From: Heligmosomoides polygyrus polygyrus
Lineage: Eukaryota > Nematoda > Chromadorea > Rhabditida > Heligmosomidae
Assembly: GCA_947396885.1 (NCBI GenBank)
Contig: OX377204.1
Coordinates: 27,349,706 to 27,413,705, forward strand
Length of the DNA stretch: 64,000 bases
Direction of reading: 5' to 3'
Shown: positions 54,207 to 64,000 of the stretch, piece after piece
How positions within the stretch are numbered: position 1 is the stretch's first letter
How the letters are laid out: every line of letters begins with the position of its first letter
Made by a program: the position numbers and the translations under genes
Notes under the pieces: generated by a model
Databases searched by the model: none
What the model was told of the DNA's origin: nothing
What the model saw: the letters and a program-made list of their open reading frames with translations, nothing else

Positions 54207-54627
54207 TGGAAACAGAATTCTCTGAGTAGAACATCTATGTGGAACGGTGAATTTTCATTTGTGTCGCCAAAAATCCGATAGTATTATTGGACGTCAACAA
54301 TCCGAACCAGTGCGTGATTTTCTTCATGTCTTACACTTCTTGAGGATGCCTGCGAGTCTAGTAAAGATAATTATTTCACCCATCAGATTTGATCTATGTT
54401 TACCATCAATGACTGTAATAAAAGATGCCTCAAAAAGTTTACACAATGCTTGGTTGTGAATAGATTTCCTCTCCATGTACCTACATTAATTTTTACAGCA
54501 TCTCTAAATACGAGAATCCTTCAGTGCATTACAATTCTTTTGTTTTATAGTGTTTTATAAATTATTTTTTACCTTAATATAAATTACAATAAATAAATTA
54601 AATTACGATGCAGTCCGAATCAGTTTC

Positions 54628-54850
54628 TTTAAGCCTCAAGTGGCTGGTATCGAGGTTGTAAGCTTCACAATGATGTTTTGTTGCGATCAAAACTTCTAGC
54701 GCCAGGCGGGACTCGAACCCGCACCTCCCTCTGACCGGGCGGGAACGCTCTACGATGCAATCGTCTAACCACCCTTTCGACACCAACGGCCATGCTGAAA
54801 CAACAGCGTTAAAAGCGACGCCATAGCAAAAGCGAAGGCATAAATAAATA
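54628..54850 (-). repeat. tRNA-derived SINE, copy 1
   Basis: Minus strand: GGGTGGTTAGACGATTGCAT (A-box-like), then GTGCGGGTTCGAGTCCCGC with a perfect 5 bp T-stem and canonical B box, followed by a tail CGCTAGAAGTTTTGATCGCA. No pairing acceptor stem, so a SINE head and not a tRNA gene. Lies beside an A+T-rich stretch. Confidence 0.6.
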
Positions 54851-55239
54851 TGGACACGATCAAGGTTTCCTGCAGTTACAGAAGCCTTCCGTGCTTTGTT
54901 CAAAAAATATCCTTCCTAACAAGAATAAGCAGGTTCATTAATTCATTTTTAACGCTTCATCCCATCCCTATTTATCGTATAAGGTATGTAGTTGTTAGTG
55001 GTTGTTGTTAATTTTTTTTTCGTTGTTCTGCGTATCTACCTGTTCTTTTGTGTAAGCAACGGCATATGAATAAATAAATAAATCTCTGCACCAGTTCTCA
55101 CCCATTGGTTAATGAAGCATTGAAATAATTTAATACGTTAGTAAGACTCCACACTAAAGACCGCAAAATCCTTCCATTTCATTTCGTTTTCTCAATTAGA
55201 TGACACTTATGTACATTTTTAATTGAGTAAACATCCCTC

Positions 55240-55380
55240 ATAACGATCTTTTGTTGTGATCGAATCCCTAGCGCTGGAAGGGAGTCGAACCAGCACCTTC
55301 TGCTGACTTGGAGGGCACGCTCTATGTACTCCATTACACCACCGGCGCTGTTTGTACTCTATTACACCACATCCATACCT
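55240..55380 (-). repeat. tRNA-derived SINE, copy 2
   Basis: Minus strand: GCCGGTGGTGTAATGGAGTA (A-box-like), GTGCTGGTTCGACTCCCTTCC (B box), tail GCGCTAGGGATTCGATCACA, clearly related to copy 1 (54628-54850), about 0.5 kb away in the same orientation. Confidence 0.55.
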
Positions 55381-55539
55381 TGTGTGACCGTTCAGCACTC
55401 ACCCGTATATCGGGATGAGCCGGCCACTGATATCACTATGAAAAGAGTTCAGGTGAAGGTCTTGATAGAAATGATTTTGTTCATTTTTCAGACCTCAAAT
55501 GGCTGGCAATGAGGATGATCTCATAACGATTCTTTCTTG

Positions 55540-56407
55540 CTTGATGAGTCAACATCACTATACCGTAGATACGCCAAGTGTCCAATCTTAATGACTAGTT
55601 AATCGCATTTTTATTCTTTAAAACGAGCTACGTATGAAGTATTGCCATAACTAAAGGAAAAGCAAAGAGCATTCAAGTTTTGTGAACTTTTAGAGACGCC
55701 TTGCATTTTCATAAGTATTCCGATGTTACCAATTACCATGCTGTACAGAAATGTGGAAGAAATCTTACGATTATCATGTCATTATCATGCTGTTGTTGTT
55801 TTTTCTTATCATTATCATGCTGTTCCACAGTTACATAGTCCATTTGGTATTGACGGTTACAGTGCTCTCCGGGAAACTTGTTCGCTGTGTTTCTCACAGA
55901 AGTGCTAAGAAGTGCAGCTGCAATATATGCGTTGTTCTCACGTCAATTCTCCTCAATCAGCAACCAGCCGTAGCCTGTGCATTGTGCATATTGTACCTGG
56001 TCCTACAAAAGGACAACTCGTGTCATTTAATCGACCCTGGCTCGGACGTCAAACACCGTCGGATTCTTCTTGATGTTAAAGTTTTCTCTCACTGGTTGTT
56101 GCTTAAGGAGAATTCAGTGTGCGCAAAAGTAGAGACTCACCTTCTTTTTATTTCAGCTACAGCTTTCTCCTTTTACTTTACAAAGTTTTTGTGTGTTATT
56201 TTTGTTGCATGTGTTGTGTTCAAAAAACATTCTTGAAAAACAAAGAAGAAATAGGATACCGATAAGATCAATGACCTAAAAGGCAACTACGGCTCTGTCA
56301 TAACATATGATATTTACAAGACTTTCAAGCAGGATAGCGTCAATTCCAAAATTATCACTCTCATGACAACAAACAGACAAAGGCGCGCAAGTGTGGGCAG
56401 TTACTTA
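55540..56407. other. Unassigned
   Basis: AT-rich, with a duplicated CATTATCATGCTGTT at 55780-55825. The 161-codon frame here (55751-56236) is dominated by F/L/I/C and looks accidental. Confidence 0.4.
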
Positions 56408-56867
56408 CCAGGGAACTGCCTCAGGTCGGAAGGGCCCAAGTGTTGTATATGGGCAGAATCGCCTTTCTCTGGCAAACAATAGAATGCAAATACCTCGTCC
56501 CCAATACAACTCTGCGCCGAGTTAGGGACGGCGGAATTTGGGCCGTTGGATACGTTGGCCCCACATCTGCAGGCGAAGGGCGGGCTCAAGTTGGCTGGAA
56601 ACAGCGATGACGAGCGAGCGATGGTGGCGCAGTGGGTAGAAGGGCGGCGCAATCCCCATAATCACTGTTTCCAGCCAGCTTGAGCTCGCCCTTCGCCTGT
56701 AGACATAGGGCTGACGCCGCCAACGGCCTAACTTCTATTGTCCCTAACTCTGCGCAGAGTTGTATTGGGGTCGAGATATTTGCGTTTTGTTGTTTCCCGG
56801 AGAGAGGCGATTCTGCCCATATACAACACTTGGGCCGCTCCGACCTGCCGTTGAGATAGTCTCCTGG
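56408..56867. repeat. Foldback element with ~200 bp arms
   Basis: Left arm 56408-~56610, right arm ~56662-56867. Identical long strings pair, such as CCCAAGTGTTGTATATGGGC (left) with its complement at 56815-56835, and GGCGAAGGGCGGGCTCAAGT with ACTTGAGCTCGCCCTTCGCC-like sequence. The ~50 nt loop holds a tRNA A-box-like GGTGGCGCAGTGGGTAG. No ORF. Confidence 0.7.
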
Positions 56868-56908
56868 TTAGACCAGCACAGCTTAAACATGAATCGGCTG
56901 GGTTACCA

Positions 56909-58179
56909 TTAGATTGTCCGAAAAATTCTCAGCCTTTTGTATTTCTATTTTTCATTCACGTACTATGATGTAAACATTCAACTTCCAATGCGCATTAATG
57001 CTACTTTCTGCCCAGAATTTTCTCTATCTGACTAAATAATTTTGCTTCAACGTTGTTTTATATTTCTGTTCTTGAACGGCCTATTGAAGTGTGTCGAAGG
57101 AGCATTTCCGAACGATATTTTATTTTGACTTCAGACTGGGACAGTCAGGAGCCAAGACAGCTCTACAAATCGATCAAGTGGGGGACTAATAGTGTTGCAA
57201 AAAGCACTGTGCACCAGTGGTTCAGTAAATTTCGGACCGGAGATTTCATTCTCGAAGATGACCCTAGCGGTCGACCTTTAGCAATCCTGGACGACCAGTT
57301 GAAGTAATTGGTGGAAGCTGAACCACCGCAAACAGTTCACGGAATCGCGATAGAGCTGGACGTCAGTAAAACTGCAGTTGCGGATGATTTGAGAAGGTTA
57401 AGAAGCTCGAAAAGTGGGTGTCTCACGAGTTGATTGGTCAGCAGAAATTTTCACATTTCGAGATTTGTCCTTCTCTTTACTTTGAGCAACAACGCTGACC
57501 AGCTTTTGAATCGAATCATCATCAGTGATGAAAAGTGGATTCTGTACGATAACAGGAAATGTTCCGGACAGTGGTTGGACGCCGAGAAACCCTGTATGCA
57601 TTTTCCAAAGGCGAACCTCCACCAAAAAAAGGGAGTGGTCATTGTGCGGTGGTCGGTGGCTGGTGTGCTCCATTACAACTTTTTGGCACCAGGCCAATCG
57701 ATCACAGCAGAGACCTTACTGTAGGGAAATCGATGAGATGCCCGGAAAATTGCGCCAACGCGCCAACCTCAGCCAGCATTGGTCAACAGCAGAGGCCCGA
57801 TTCTTTTGCATGATAACGCCCGCCCACACGTTTCACAAAACACTATTCGAAAATTAAACGAATTAAGGGTTGAAGTTCTGCCTCACCCGCCATATTCTCC
57901 AGACCTCTCAACAACCGACTACCACCTTTTCAAACACTTTCAGAACTTCCTCGCTGGTAAAACCTTCACCAATCAAGACCAAGCCAAAACAGCTTTCGTG
58001 GATTTTGTCGAATCTCGACCACCTATTTTTTTCGCTGATGGAATATGTCGACAGTGTGTTGTCCGTTGGCAAAAGTGTGGTGATTCGAAAGGTGCTTATT
58101 TCGACTAGATCCTATAAGATTTGAGAAAGTTATGGTTATGGAAGCACTCAAAACGCTGAGAGCTTTCCGGACAACCTAA
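56909..58179 (+). mobile_element. mariner transposon, inactive copy
   Basis: About 1.27 kb, bounded by imperfect terminal inverted repeats (TTAGATTGTCCGAAAAATTC left; complement of the right end TTAGGTTGTCCGGAAAGCTC). Transposase parts in shifting frames: STVHQWFSKFRTGDFILED, IISDEKWILYDNRK, SGQWLDAEKPCMHFPKANLH, GPILLHDNARPHVSQNTI, LPHPPYSPDLSTTDYHLFK, VVRWQKCGDSKGAYFD. The catalytic triad is recognisable as D, D and D with 34 residues between the last two (D34D, mariner). At least three frame breaks, so dead. Confidence 0.9.
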
Positions 58180-60019
58180 TGTTTTTAGACGATTTTGGGG
58201 AATAAGGTCTGCGCTACCTTCGACAGAGGTGACCAGTCGCTGGAGACTACCCTATTCAAAGCACGGAATGAAATTCACGTCTAGTACTTGCGGCGCACCG
58301 CTGTCAGTTTTCCCGTCGTTTTCGCTCCTGTGTTCACAGTAAAGGAGCCTACATCGATCACGAGTTAGTCTATCGTATTTGCAACATCATTTTCCATATT
58401 TTGGAAGTGAATATGTTAAATCTTACTGCCCCCTTCATCACTATTTCCACAATCGCCATTTACTGCGTCAATACTTTCTACTCACCCTGTAAAGGATAAA
58501 GGACGGCGTTACTCAACCTCTTTTGGGATGGGCCAGCGCATTCTACTTCTACGGGATGTCGTGGAGGCGACAGAATGCGTATTTGGCCGATGCAATGACT
58601 TGTGGTGGCCACTCGATGAACAAGTCAGCGCTTTATTCTTCCCAGACAAGCAGTGTACAGAACAACGTTCTATCGAATAGATTCGCAGCTCCTCAAAAGC
58701 AGGAACTTCTTCAGGGACACCTGGTTGGCCAGACGCACCGCTCATCCGCGTTGCCGCAGTACCGTCTTTCGTTCTTTAAAAGAACAATAAGGCTTACATC
58801 GTCAAAGGATTAGACTAGATCAGCATGCGCTGAGAACGGTGCTCTTCGTCTTGAAATGTTTTATAATAGAAGAGTGCACGAGCAATCGGTTTAGTCTTGG
58901 GCGGCAAACGTCCAGAAGCAGTCAGTCGATGAATTAGTGGCCTGGACGATCAAAGACGTTTTTGCTGGCAATTTACAGCCAAAACGCGTCGACTTTATCA
59001 CGTCGACTTTATCAGCGTCACTTGCTGTGTGTTCTGAAGATGATTCAAAGATTCCTGAAGGACACTTCCGACGGCCTTTCAAGAAATAATCACTTCATCG
59101 AACACTTCTCATCCGCATTCTCATTGTTCTCACTTGTTTCTAACCTCCACCTCATCCTACATCGAAGACGAATTTGGAACGTTCCTTTCGCATCCGTCCC
59201 CATCTAACTCTGCTGGCTCTAGTGTGCAAACAACTAGCTCTTCTAAGGGCTGTTCTTAAGGAATAAAATTGACTAAAGTGTCTGCTGGTTTTGTGGGATA
59301 ATAGTGGAGTCATGTAGTAGATTTACGGATTTATAACCTGTTGGTCCACTGATGGAGGATTAGCTTGAGAGGATGCGTCAAATGTCTGTCTCTTTCCCGT
59401 GCCAGAGTAGCTCAGATATGTACTCTTTAACGCTCGAATATGTACATGCATTAAGAGTCACACCTACCGTCAAGGTTTTGTGCAACATGATGGTGGTCGT
59501 CTTGGAGGTTCACATCCAGCGAAACCCAGTCAGCCTTATCTACCTAAAGACCAACGAGAAAAGTAGATTTTCCGGTATAAAACCTGATTCCTTGATCAAC
59601 GTTTAAACTTATTCAATAACTGTTATCCAAAGCACATTTTAGCGCTGAAACCATACCTTTAAGAGATGTGAAGCTCCAGATTTCATGTCACGTAAAAAAC
59701 CTAATATTAACTGCACCAAATACCCCGCTATAAATGCGAATGAAAGGGGCTATATGAGAGAACGTTCTCAGTGTTTCGAATAAGTTTATTGAAAGCCGTT
59801 TAGCCAGTTGACCCAGCATTTCATGACTTGACAGACTCTCACGCTTTTTTTACTCCTCCTACACTTTGATATGGAACAGCCGATAATATTGCCTTCTCAA
59901 GCAAGGCTTTTTTGAAGCCAAGTCAAGGCGGCGACTCAAATACTTTTTCTCAAACGAGGAGTGTCTGGCTATCATTGCCAAAGGATTTAATGAAGTTTTT
60001 AAATATATTAGGTTGTCCC
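58180..60019. other. Intergenic, no gene recognised
   Basis: Contains the inverted repeat copy at 58505-58640 (see 48430) and ends at the target-site duplication GGTTGTCCC (60011-60019) of RTE copy B. No coding sequence supported. Confidence 0.45.
58505..58640 (-). repeat. Dispersed repeat, copy 2
   Basis: Inverted partner of the 48430-48555 repeat. It lies within a 96-codon frame that is not supported as a gene. Confidence 0.4.
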
Positions 60020-63000
60020 CCACGGATCTCCCTCGATAGAGAGCCTCCGGGCTCTCTTGTTAAGAGGGATCTCGGGCCGCTTGTCGCAGAGCCACGTGGC
60101 GCGTCCCCGGGTGGTGGATTGGGGAATTAAACGCGAACCAAATGCGACCGTGTACTGCCCAGAGACGCAGGTGGGATGCAGGGGATGGACTCCTTGCTCC
60201 TGCTGTGTCGGGTCGACGCGTTCCTTGTGCGTGGGAGCGGCATTTTCGTGCACAGTGTGCGCGGATGTGTCCGTGACTGTGTCGGCTCGGCCAAAAGCTT
60301 GCACTCGGTAGACTGGGAGTACATCGTAGGGCGATTCGAGGCCGCCTCAAAAGTCTCGCCCCGTCCTTTCGGGCAGTCTGGCTGGCTGCCCGGAGTTCTT
60401 CGCCCGCACGACAGAGCCCGACTAGCTACCCGTGTGTACTCAAGTCAAAAACAGCAGCACTAAAGGGCCTCATTCCCCTGACCCCGAAAGAGCCCCCATT
60501 TCTCAGCGATGGGAAGGACGAGTACGGAGAGGCTGCTAAAATCTCAGGGCCTAACCAGGCTGCGCAAATTGAGGACTAGGATGACGATCTGTACTTACAA
60601 CGCCCGCATGCTTGCATCGGAAGCATCCGTCGAGGACCTGATGATGCAAGCCAGGAAGATCAAGTACGACGTCATCGGACTGACCGAAACGAGAAGACAC
60701 CACCCCCTACACGCCGCCTACGACTCCGGAGAAGAACTGTTCCTCGGAACATGCGACAGCAGGGGAGTAGGCGGCGTTGGTGTCCTCGTCAACACGCATT
60801 TGGCCATGAACATCGATTCGTACGAGTCTCTGACAAGCCGAATCGGACGTCTGCGACTGAAGCGATGTGGTTCCGTGCCAGCTTTGACTGTGTTCGTCGC
60901 GTATGCCCCAACATCCGACTACGACGACGAAGAGGTCGAAGCTTTCTACGTGGAGCTGGAGAAGTTCTATAAGGAAGATCACACCTTCTACAAGGTGATC
61001 GTCGGCGACTTCAACGCCAAGATCGGACCGCGAAGGTCGCCGGAAAAACTTCACAACGGAACCCACGGTTTGGAGTGGAACGAGCAAGGTGAAAGGCTGT
61101 CTGAGTTTATCATGTCGACCAAGACCATCCATGGAAATTCGCAGTTCCAGAAGCCTCCCTCCCTACGATGGACCTGGGAATCTCCCGGTGGCCAGTTCCA
61201 CAACGAGATCGACCACATCATCTTCAACCGCAAGTATTGCCTGACCGACGTCTCCGTGGTCCCCAAGTTCTACACGGGATCGGACCACCGCCTCCTTCGC
61301 GCAAGGTTCCGCTTTTCGCGTCAAGGAGAGAAGGCCGCGAAGTTCAAGAAGAGGAGTCCCAGAACGACCATCAACTGGGACCTCTACACCTCTCTTGCCG
61401 GCCTTTGGGAAGATGCCGTCATGGACAAAGTCGACGAGGAATACGACCGCTTCGTGCACCATCTCCACGATAGTGATAAGGGAGCCGAGAGCTTGAAGAT
61501 CACCAAGAGACGTCTGTCTCCGGAAACTCTCGAGCTGATACGCCAGCGTGGAGCAGCAGCAGCGTCAGGCAACTACCAACTGACGTCCGAGCTTGCGAAG
61601 CTATGCAGAAAGGCGATAAAGGAGGATCTTAAGGAGAGAAGGGCGGAAGTGTTGGCTGAAGCTGCAGAGGCAGGGTTGAGCATCCGCAATGCCCGCCGGA
61701 ACTTCGCCAACTTCAAGACCAAGATGACCGCTCTCCGACGTCCCGACGGAACCGTTACCTCTTCCAGAAGGACAATGGAGAAGGTCATTTACGACTTCTA
61801 CTTCGATCGATCTCTTCGATAGCCACGTCCACCTGCCCCCATGCCATCTTCCGCAGGATGGATATGTCGTCCCCTCTGTTCTCCCTTCCGAGATCCGACA
61901 CGCCATCTCGTCGGTGAAGAAACGTACAGCACCCGGTCCCGACAGGATCAGACCCGAACACCTGAAGAACCTCCCGCCAGCGCTCATTAACACCCTGGCG
62001 CGGCTCTTCACACGCTACCTGTCGGAGTGCAAGGTTCCATCTCAGTGGAAAACCAGCAGAACCGTCTTGCTGTACAAGAAGGGAGACGTGCACGACATTG
62101 GCAACTATCGCCCGATCTGCCTGTTGTCCGTAGTCTACAAGCTGTTCACTCGATTTATCCTGAATAGGATCGGCCGAACGCTGGACAAAGACAGCCATGC
62201 GAACAAGCAGGATTTCGGAGAGGATTCAGCACGATCGACCACATACACACCATTACGAAGCTCATCGAAGTGTCGCGAGAGTACAAACTGCCGCTATGCC
62301 TTACGTTCATCGACCTGAAGAAGGCATTCGACTCTGTCGAAACTGAAGCGGTCATCGAAGCCCTGCTCACTCAGGGCGTTCCTACTCAGTGCATCAGAGT
62401 CCTTCGAGAGCTGTACAGTGGATTCACGACCAAGATCTCACCATTCTACAACGACGTCGTCGTCGAAGAGAGGAGTTCGGCAAGGGGATACCATATCCCC
62501 GAAGCTCTTCAGCGCCACCCTCGAAAACGTCATGCGCGAACTAGAATGGGAAGACATGGGAGTGAAGGTCGACGGCCGGCAACTACATCATCTTCGCTTC
62601 GCTGACGACATCGTGCTCATAACACCGAGCATCAGCCAGGCGGAGCGAATGCTGGCCGATTTCGATCGTGTATGTGGGAACGTTGGACTGCAGCTGAATC
62701 TTACGAAGACGATGTTCATGAGGAACGGATGGGTTTCTGATGCCCCATTCTCGCTCAACGGAACGAACATCTCCGAATGCTCCAGCTACGTGTATCTGGG
62801 TCGCGAAGTCAACATGGCCAACGACCTAGCACCAGAGCTGAGCAGGAGGAAACGAGCGGCTTGGGGAGCTTTCAAGAGCGTCGAAGAAGTCGTGAAGAAA
62901 ACGAAGAACGTCCGACTCCGTGCCCACCTATTCGACTCCACTGTTCTTCCTGCCCTAACATACGCCTCAGAGACCTGGGCTATACGAAAGCAGGATGAAC

Positions 63001-63430
63001 ACGCGATCAGCGTCGCGCAGCGTGGAATCGAGAGGACGATGCTCGGAGTGACACGACTCACGCAAGTGAGAGAAGGCCTCCGGAGTTCCGAGCTTCGCCG
63101 ACGCTCGAAGATCAGAGACGCTGTCGCGTGGGCCAAGTTGTCGAAAATTAGGTGGGCCGGCCACGTATTGCGCTTCGCAGACACCCGCTGGACGAGAGCC
63201 ATCACCGACTGGATTCCGCGGGATGTCAAAAGAACACCAGGACGCCCACCAACGCGTTGGTCGGACTTCTTCGTTAAAGCCCTGAACGACCGATATGACG
63301 CTCTTCGTGTCCCTCGAGCGAGGAGGATCCATTGGACCACTCTGGTACGCGACAGGGACGAATGGAGACGCTGCTGGCACCCGCTCGAGCAATTCGATGA
63401 TCAACGGGACGACAGGTGATACAGGTGATA
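60020..63430 (+). mobile_element. RTE LINE copy B, full length, with TSD
   Basis: Full-length RTE-clade element: starts CCACGGATCTCCCTCG as copy A does, ~490 nt leader, one endonuclease-RT ORF, and a terminal ACAGGTGAT tandem tail. GGTTGTCCC on both sides (60011-60019, 63431-63439) is the target-site duplication, up to 11 bp if TA is included. The target itself (TTAGGTTGTCCCATAAGTCC) resembles the end of a mariner-type element. Confidence 0.93.
60509..63419 (+). pseudogene. RTE endonuclease-RT of copy B, frameshifted
   Basis: Begins MGRTSTERLLKSQGLTRL. Endonuclease to ~61320 (VIVGDFNAKIGPRR, EIDHIIFNRK, GSDHRLLRARFR), linker, RT (KKRTAPGPDRIRPEHLKN, motif A LTFIDLKKAFDSVE, GVRQGDTISPKLFSATLEN, motif C HLRFADDIVLI), thumb and C-terminus to the stop at 63419. 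Frame breaks lie near 61805 (a CTTCGATCGATC duplication), near 62215 and near 62490. Copy A is open at the first two sites, so the family master was intact. Confidence 0.9.
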
Positions 63431-63439
63431 GGTTGTCCC

Positions 63440-64000
63440 ATAAGTCCCGTCGTTTTCTTCAACGATTCATTGCGAATTTCGCCGGTGGTCTCTTGCACAG
63501 CACTATACAGCTTTCGAAAGAGAATGATTTACTCTATCAGAGCATTATTGCATCTCTTTTTCATCCTGGGTTTTGTCAATTTCTGAGTCGTTGAAGTAAA
63601 AAGTGAAATAATGAAAAAGTGGCCATCTGCGTACTGGTCCTCTCCGCTTAGGTTTGGAATTTTCGCGCAGTTTTTTATAGCATTTGGAAGACAATGTTTC
63701 GTGCTACAAAAATCCATGTTGCCGCTACTTTTTTATTTGGTGTTATATGTCTTTCAGAAGAGGATGTCTTGCTCAGTAAGAATTTGTGTGTTTATTGGCT
63801 CATGCTGATTTCTGTCGAATATCAACAACTGAACAAGAAGAAGGAGTTGTTAGTGAATATGATTTTTCTCTTTTTGGAATTTTGTTTGAAGTTGCCGAAG
63901 AAGCAGCTTTGGAGCGTTCAAAAGAGGTTTTTAACTTTTTTAAAAATCAAGTACTTGTAAAAGTAAGCATATATTTAAGCTCAGCAGGTCAAGCTCTATC
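63440..64000. other. Unassigned 3' end of window
   Basis: AT-rich DNA continuing the pre-insertion target. Overlapping F/L-rich frames are present on both strands but none resembles a known protein; the other end of the presumed mariner-type element was not found in the window. Confidence 0.4.

Noticed and set aside
54700..54780. True tRNA gene
   Set aside because: The T arm is perfect but no 7 bp acceptor stem can be formed and a related copy follows at 55.3 kb, so it is a SINE.
55751..56236. 161-codon hydrophobic frame as a membrane protein gene
   Set aside because: Composition follows T-rich DNA and includes a short direct repeat; no homology or splice signals.

Overview
The window looks like nuclear DNA of a clade V (strongylid, probably hookworm-like) nematode. 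The basis is a gene with many small exons, GT-AG introns and TTTCAG-type acceptors, interspersed with RTE, CR1/jockey, Penelope-like and mariner elements, tRNA-derived SINE-like repeats and foldback repeats. The organism is inferred from these features; no rRNA or species marker is present.

The one gene that can be read in full detail is a pyruvate carboxylase (PC) family gene on the + strand. I could trace 24 exons (4689-28421) by matching splice sites and codon phase; they encode the last ~875 residues of a ~1180-residue protein and end in a stop with an AATAAA 124 nt further on. The carboxyltransferase half keeps every catalytic residue I can place, and the biotin lysine is present in AMKME. 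The visible part of the biotin carboxylase half has lost both acidic metal/ATP ligands of the family (E. coli AccC E276 and E288 correspond to K and G here), and Q294/E296 are E/D. It is therefore predicted to be a PC paralogue with a dead or altered ATP-dependent half and an intact carboxyl-transfer half. The N-terminal ~300 residues are not visible; a CR1/jockey LINE occupies 566-4330 immediately upstream.

Layout. 1-4.3 kb: unknown DNA plus a minus-strand CR1/jockey LINE with ORF1 and a frameshifted ORF2. 4.7-28.4 kb: the PC gene, whose introns carry a pair of inverted SINE-like repeats (5.6 and 10.0 kb), a Penelope-like reverse transcriptase fragment (7.3-7.9 kb), tandem repeats (8.1-9.0 kb), foldback repeats (9.1-9.9, 16.5-17.9 kb), a hammerhead-ribozyme-like motif (18.3 kb), two 5'-truncated RTE copies (20.8, 25.6 kb) and a dead mariner (23.6 kb). 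28.5-32.7 kb: repeats, no recognised gene. 32.7-36.0 kb: long RTE copy A (minus) with target-site duplications. 36-39.8 kb: repeats and the tails of two convergent, unidentified genes (38.69-39.11 kb). 39.8-45.7 kb: pile-up of truncated LINEs, including a CR1 and an RTE that face each other and are both cut at one junction. 45.7-56 kb: AT-rich, nearly featureless DNA with two tRNA-derived SINEs and one orphan exon-like segment. 56.4-58.2 kb: a foldback element next to an inactive mariner. 60.0-63.4 kb: long RTE copy B (plus) with target-site duplications, inserted into a sequence resembling a mariner-type terminus.

Apart from the PC gene and two small terminal exons, essentially all coding-like sequence here belongs to transposable elements, most of them broken by frameshifts or deletions. 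No tRNA or rRNA gene, CRISPR array or bacterial-type operon is present.
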